Origin: Sphingomonas sp. CFBP 13720
Lineage (GTDB): Bacteria; Pseudomonadota; Alphaproteobacteria; Sphingomonadales; Sphingomonadaceae
Length of the DNA stretch: 46,961 bases
Reading direction: 5' to 3'
Assembly: GCF_014842075.1 (NCBI RefSeq)
Contig: NZ_JACYVA010000011.1
Span: forward strand, 1-46,961
The position numbers were made by a program, and so were the translations under genes. The first letter of the stretch is position 1. Each line of letters begins with the position of its first letter. This document shows, one piece after another, positions 43,903-46,961 of this stretch. Below the pieces are notes generated by a model, which did no database searches, had not been told where the DNA came from, and saw nothing but the letters and a program-made list of their open reading frames with translations.

Positions 43903-45156
43903 ATGCGTTTTCTGCCGACCTGTCTCGCCGCCGCCGCCATGGCAACCCTTCCGGTGCATGCGACCGGAACCCCCGCCGCGCCGCCGTCGCGCCCGACCCG
44001 TGCCGCGCCCGACGCGCTGGCCGATCTTCGGGCGTGGCTGGCACTGCCCGATGCGCAGCGCAGATTCAATGCCGCCGCGCTGACGCGGCCGCTCGACCGG
44101 GCGAACGCTGCCCGTGCGCTCGACCTGTTGACCACCGACCGGCTGCGCACGCTGGCGACGGACGATCGCAATGCGGTGGCGGCAAAGGCGATCACGCTGG
44201 GCGACCGGACGCTGCGCTGGGACAGCAGGGTCTTCGGCACTGCCCCTGCGGGCGGTCGCAGCCTGTGGATCTCGATGCATGGCGGCGGCAACGCGGCACC
44301 TGCGGTCAACGACCAGCAATGGCGCAACCAGATCCGCCTCTACGAACCGGCAGAGGGCATCTATCTCGCCCCGCGCGCGCCGACCAATACGTGGAACCTG
44401 TGGCACGAAGCGCATATCGACCCGCTGTTCCAGAAGCTGATCGATGCGCAGGTCGCGATCAACGGCGTGAACCCCAACCGGGTCTATCTGCTCGGCTATT
44501 CCGCCGGCGGCGACGGCGTGTGGCAACTGGCGCCGCGCATGGCGGATCGCTTCGCCGCCGCTGCCACGATGGCGGGGCACCCGAACGAGGCGACGCTGCT
44601 GCCAGTGCGCAACCTGCCCCTCGGGGTGTTCATGGGCGGGGCGGACGCGGCCTATGACCGCAACCGCATCGCCACCGAAAAGGCGGCCGAGCTGGTCCGG
44701 CTGCATGCCGCCGATCCGGACGGCTATGTATCGATGGCGCGCATCTATCCGGGCCTGCCGCACTGGATGAACCGCAAGGATGCCGAGGCGCTGCCGTGGA
44801 TGGCGCAGTTCACGCGCAGGGCGTGGCCCGACCGGGTGGTGTGGGTGCAGGACGACGTGACCAGCGACCGCTTCTACTGGCTGCAGATTCCCGACCCTGC
44901 GGCGGTGAAGGCGGGCGACCGGATCGACGCGATCGTGCGGGGCCAGACGATCACGCTGACCGGGGCGGTGCCGGCGGGGATGATCCTGCGCCTGTCCGAC
45001 CGGCTGCTCGACCTCGACCGCGCGGTGACGGTGCGCGTCGGCGACCGGGTGGCGTTCCGGGGCAGGGTGCAACGCACCGCGGGCGCGATGCGGACGTCGC
45101 TGCTGGAGCGCGCCGACGGGGCCAGCGCGGCGTCGGTGTTGCTGCGGCTGCCGTAG
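43903..45156 (+). CDS. Secreted alpha/beta-hydrolase (esterase/depolymerase-like)
   Basis: This 417-residue protein starts at ATG 43903 with a signal peptide (RFLPTCLAAAAMATLPVHATG). The hydrolase domain has oxyanion-region SLWISMHGGGNAAPAVN (about 124-140) and the nucleophile elbow GYSAGGDG (Ser200), preceded by YLAPRAPTNTWNLWHEA. MGGADAAYDRN supplies the probable catalytic Asp, and YPGLPHWMNRKDA the His (Pro-His-Trp). The layout resembles PHB-depolymerase/phospholipase-like esterases. The last ~110 residues form a beta-rich domain (FYWLQIPDPAAVKAGDRIDA). Substrate unknown. Confidence 0.85.
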   Translation: MRFLPTCLAAAAMATLPVHATGTPAAPPSRPTRAAPDALADLRAWLALPDAQRRFNAAALTRPLDRANAARALDLLTTDRLRTLATDDRNAVAAKAITLGDRTLRWDSRVFGTAPAGGRSLWISMHGGGNAAPAVNDQQWRNQIRLYEPAEGIYLAPRAPTNTWNLWHEAHIDPLFQKLIDAQVAINGVNPNRVYLLGYSAGGDGVWQLAPRMADRFAAAATMAGHPNEATLLPVRNLPLGVFMGGADAAYDRNRIATEKAAELVRLHAADPDGYVSMARIYPGLPHWMNRKDAEALPWMAQFTRRAWPDRVVWVQDDVTSDRFYWLQIPDPAAVKAGDRIDAIVRGQTITLTGAVPAGMILRLSDRLLDLDRAVTVRVGDRVAFRGRVQRTAGAMRTSLLERADGASAASVLLRLP

Positions 45157-45320
45157 CGCGGCTTTCGACCGGCTTGCATCATGATCTGGCGCAGCGGAAT
45201 GCTGTCGTTGCCCTTCGGACACGGCCCAGCGGCCTCGCTTCGTTCTCGCATTCTGCGCCGGGCCGAAACCACGCCGTGCGATGACGCGACCCGATCGGAA
45301 ACCACACTTGGCAGGGTCCG

Positions 45321-45692
45321 TCAGCGGGCGACTTGCACCACTACGCCCGTTTCCACTGTTGCCCATGCCCGATCGGTGGTGAGCGCGATCCGGCCCGTCG
45401 CGCCTGCCGCCGCGAGACAGGCACGATCGCCCAGCGACAGCCCGATGGTGCGCGTTGCCATGCGCAGCCGGCCGGCGCGCATCGCCTGATCGTGATCGAA
45501 CGCGACGATGGGCAGGTCGAGTTCGGCGATGCTGTCGGTCACGACGTCGTCAGGAACGCCGCGTTCCTGCAGCTTTGCCACGACTTCGGACAGATTGACC
45601 GCCGATACCGCCGCATGGGGCAACGCCGCCTGCACCCGCTCGGCCCCCGGCTCGCCCAGCATCAGCGCCAGCAGCGCCGACGCGTCGATCAT
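45321..45692 (-). CDS. vapC: VapC-type PIN-domain toxin
   Basis: This 123-residue ribonuclease belongs to the PIN family. Acidic active-site residues are present: Asp3 (MIDASALLALML), Glu36 (VNLSEVVAKL), Asp89 (GDRACLAAA) and Asp107 (TTDRAW). VapC toxins cleave RNA and are held inactive by VapB. ATG 45692 gives the usual family N-terminus; a GTG at 45710, overlapping the antitoxin stop, is an alternative. It is the second gene of the antitoxin-toxin operon. Confidence 0.9.
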   Translation of the reverse strand: MIDASALLALMLGEPGAERVQAALPHAAVSAVNLSEVVAKLQERGVPDDVVTDSIAELDLPIVAFDHDQAMRAGRLRMATRTIGLSLGDRACLAAAGATGRIALTTDRAWATVETGVVVQVAR

Positions 45693-45702
45693 GTAGCCGG
45701 CG

Positions 45703-45951
45703 TCACTCACCCGCCGCCTCGGCACGACGATCGGCGATCAGTTCATCCGACAGGCTGACCCCAACAGGAATATAGTCGCGCAGCCGCGCCTGAATCCGCG
45801 ACACCGCATCGCGCAATGGCCGGACATGGATTTCGCCGTCGACCATTTCGAGCAGCACCGTATCGCCATCGCCCAGCGACAGCGCGCGGCGCATTTCAAC
45901 CGGTAGCTGCAATCTGCCTCCCGAAACGAGTTTGCCACGCTGCACGTTCAT
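45703..45951 (-). CDS. vapB: VapB-type AbrB-fold antitoxin
   Basis: This 82-residue protein starts at ATG 45951. The N-terminal AbrB/SpoVT swapped-hairpin fold is visible: VQRGKLVSGGRLQLPVEMRR and LGDGDTVLLEMVDGEIHV. A C-terminal helix (SRIQARLRDYIPVGVSLSDE) likely binds and inhibits VapC. The gene lies immediately upstream of vapC in the same direction. VapB with VapC commonly represses the operon by binding a palindrome upstream, here a candidate at 45983. Confidence 0.88.
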   Translation of the reverse strand: MNVQRGKLVSGGRLQLPVEMRRALSLGDGDTVLLEMVDGEIHVRPLRDAVSRIQARLRDYIPVGVSLSDELIADRRAEAAGE

Positions 45952-45982
45952 GCCGCTATACTCAAAACTGTATTTCAACAAC

Positions 45983-45992
45983 ATGTATACAT
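45983..45992. promoter_or_regulatory. Candidate VapBC operator palindrome
   Basis: ATGTATACAT is a perfect 10-base palindrome 31 to 41 bases upstream of the vapB ATG, within an AT-rich stretch. Such palindromes are typical AbrB-type VapB binding sites. Confidence 0.45.
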
Positions 45993-46149
45993 TTAGCATA
46001 ATGTCGACGTAAGGCAAGCGTAGATTAGGGTATAGCTAGACGAGACATTAAACTTGGCACGTTTTATCCGTTCGATCAGGGTAGGTCACAGCCATATTGA
46101 ACATTCTTCCGACATGGTTCAGACCCTGTTGGAACAGTTCGGAGAATAT

Positions 46150-46719
46150 ATGGCATTGTTCGGCTATGCCCGCGTATCGACGGTGGCGCAGGACCTTGCC
46201 GTGCAGGAAGGGGCGCTGCGCGCAGCCGGTTGCCAGACGATCCGGTCGGAGAAGCAGTCGGGAGTGACGCGCGCCGCGCGTTCCGAATTGCAGACGTTGC
46301 TCGATTTCCTGCGCGCGGGCGACACGCTGGTCGTAACGCGGATCGACCGGCTCGCGCGGTCGATGAAGGATCTTCAGGATATCGTTCACGAACTGAAGGC
46401 GAAGGGTGTCGCATTGAAGGCGACCGAACAGCCGATCGACACCGCCACCGCCGCAGGCAAGGCGTTCCTCGACATGCTCGGCGTGTTCGCGGAGTTCGAG
46501 ACGAACCTGCGCCGCGAACGCCAGGCCGAGGGGATTGCGGCGGCCAAAGTACGCGGCGTTTACAAGGGCGGCAAACCGCGCATCGACCCTGAGGCGATCA
46601 GGGTATTGCTCGCCGAGGGCATGAAACCAGCGCATATTGCGCGGAAACTTGGGATATCGCGTGGTACCGTCTACCGCTTTCACACGGGCACAGCGCGTGG
46701 CGGGAGCATAATAATGTAG
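46150..46719 (+). CDS. Serine resolvase/invertase (small serine recombinase)
   Basis: This 189-residue protein starts at ATG 46150 after GGAG. The catalytic N-terminal domain has FGYARVSTVAQDLAVQE with the nucleophile Ser10, and RAARSELQTLLDFLRAGDTL with VTRIDRLARSMKDLQDI. KATEQPIDTATAAGKAFLDM and FAEFETNLRRERQAEGI form the E-helix. The C-terminal helix-turn-helix is VLLAEGMKPAHIARKLGISR followed by GTVYRF. This is the size and pattern of Tn3-family resolvases and DNA invertases. On a plasmid it could resolve multimers. I see no convincing res site upstream. Confidence 0.93.
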   Translation: MALFGYARVSTVAQDLAVQEGALRAAGCQTIRSEKQSGVTRAARSELQTLLDFLRAGDTLVVTRIDRLARSMKDLQDIVHELKAKGVALKATEQPIDTATAAGKAFLDMLGVFAEFETNLRRERQAEGIAAAKVRGVYKGGKPRIDPEAIRVLLAEGMKPAHIARKLGISRGTVYRFHTGTARGGSIIM

Positions 46720-46805
46720 GCGCGCGGGCCGCATGTTGCGGTCGAAATCGCCTGCCAGAGGCACCCGTTCCTAGAATTATCGCGAAACTTTCTTGCTGAT
46801 AACCG

Positions 46806-46834
46806 TTGACAGCTCGGTTCATGCCCCCTAATTC
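46806..46834 (+). promoter_or_regulatory. Probable rRNA-operon promoter
   Basis: TTGACA (46806-46811) and TAATTC (46829-46834) are separated by 17 bases. The region lies just upstream of a hairpin and a boxA-like element near the window edge. The -10 is weak, but this arrangement is typical of a leader that precedes 16S rRNA. Confidence 0.55.
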
Positions 46835-46896
46835 CCAGCAACCGCAGCGGTGACGAACCAGTCGCCGTTGCAGCCACAACAGACACGGCACGCCGA

Positions 46897-46954
46897 CTGC
46901 CCTTCCTTAAGAGGGGCAGCGAAGCGACGCCGGTTTTTGTTTGGTTCTTTGACA
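46897..46954 (+). promoter_or_regulatory. boxB-like hairpin and boxA antitermination element of an rRNA leader
   Basis: CTGCCC (46897-46902) pairs with GGGCAG (46914-46919). GTTCTTTGACA (46944-46954) matches the boxA consensus (GYTCTTTRACA) of rRNA antitermination sites. The order hairpin then boxA is as in known rRNA leaders. The 16S gene itself would lie beyond the window end; this is inference. Confidence 0.65.
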
Positions 46955-46961
46955 TTGTTGA

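Noticed and set aside
46020..46149. A res recombination site upstream of the serine resolvase
   Set aside because: TGAAC/GTTCA-like arms exist, but the three-subsite layout expected of Tn3-type res sites is not visible.

Overview
The window looks like DNA from a sphingomonad-type alphaproteobacterium. This rests on the overall high GC, a RepA of the RPA family common on sphingomonad plasmids, the style of the exopolysaccharide (EPS) genes, and the rRNA-operon context at both edges. The first 13 bases match the 3' end of an initiator tRNA, which in many alphaproteobacteria follows the 5S gene, and a hairpin terminator comes straight after. The last ~150 bases carry a promoter, a small hairpin and a boxA-like element of the kind found in rRNA leaders. 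My reading, by inference, is that the segment lies between two rRNA operons in the same orientation.

Region by region: (1) 60-1400 holds decayed DNA, an IS66 transposase tail and a frameshifted DUF1835-type gene. (2) 1405-15730 is an EPS locus with two divergent operons. The minus-strand operon (10061 down to 1405) encodes a glycosyltransferase, two polymerase or ligase-like membrane proteins, a Wza-type export lipoprotein, a Wzc-type tyrosine kinase, a helical-repeat membrane protein and a small secreted Arg-rich protein. The plus-strand operon (10692-15730) encodes a Wzx flippase, a methyltransferase, an acyltransferase and a GH71-like glycoside hydrolase. (3) After an IS3 remnant come rfbC-rfbB-rfbD and a broken rfbA (16502-19260). 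(4) 19410-24977 holds two glycosyltransferases, the initiating polyprenyl glycosylphosphotransferase, an intact rfbA and a sugar epimerase. Together, regions 2 to 4 can make dTDP-rhamnose, start a lipid-linked repeat unit, flip, polymerise and export it, and decorate it.

(5) 25051-27364 is a plasmid-type replicon: repA, two 20-bp iterons in opposite orientation before it, four direct iterons after it, and a helix-turn-helix gene. (6) 27828-33907 is mixed cargo: an NTF2-like protein, a TonB-dependent receptor, a eukaryotic-type phosphomannomutase-like HAD protein and a serine hydrolase. (7) 33920-34895 is a ParA plus ribbon-helix-helix partition operon. Six clusters of short TGTCGA/TCGACA units (18128, 31881, 33920, 34565, 35019, 36409) form a dispersed set that I propose as its centromere or operator sites. 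(8) 35213-36262 has a 46-residue membrane protein and galU.

(9) 36511-43000 has an HNH-like protein and two RTX-type secreted proteins, one a subtilase. They share a distinctive 40-residue repeat and flank a TrmB-like regulator gene. (10) 43296-46719 has a small YdeI-type protein, a secreted esterase-like protein, a VapBC toxin-antitoxin pair and a serine resolvase. A replicon, partition, toxin-antitoxin and resolvase set lying between two rRNA operons with galU suggests either a chromid or a plasmid merged with a chromosome. The strongest candidate for something undescribed is the ParA/RHH operon with its dispersed repeat clusters, followed by the 40-residue-repeat secreted protein pair.
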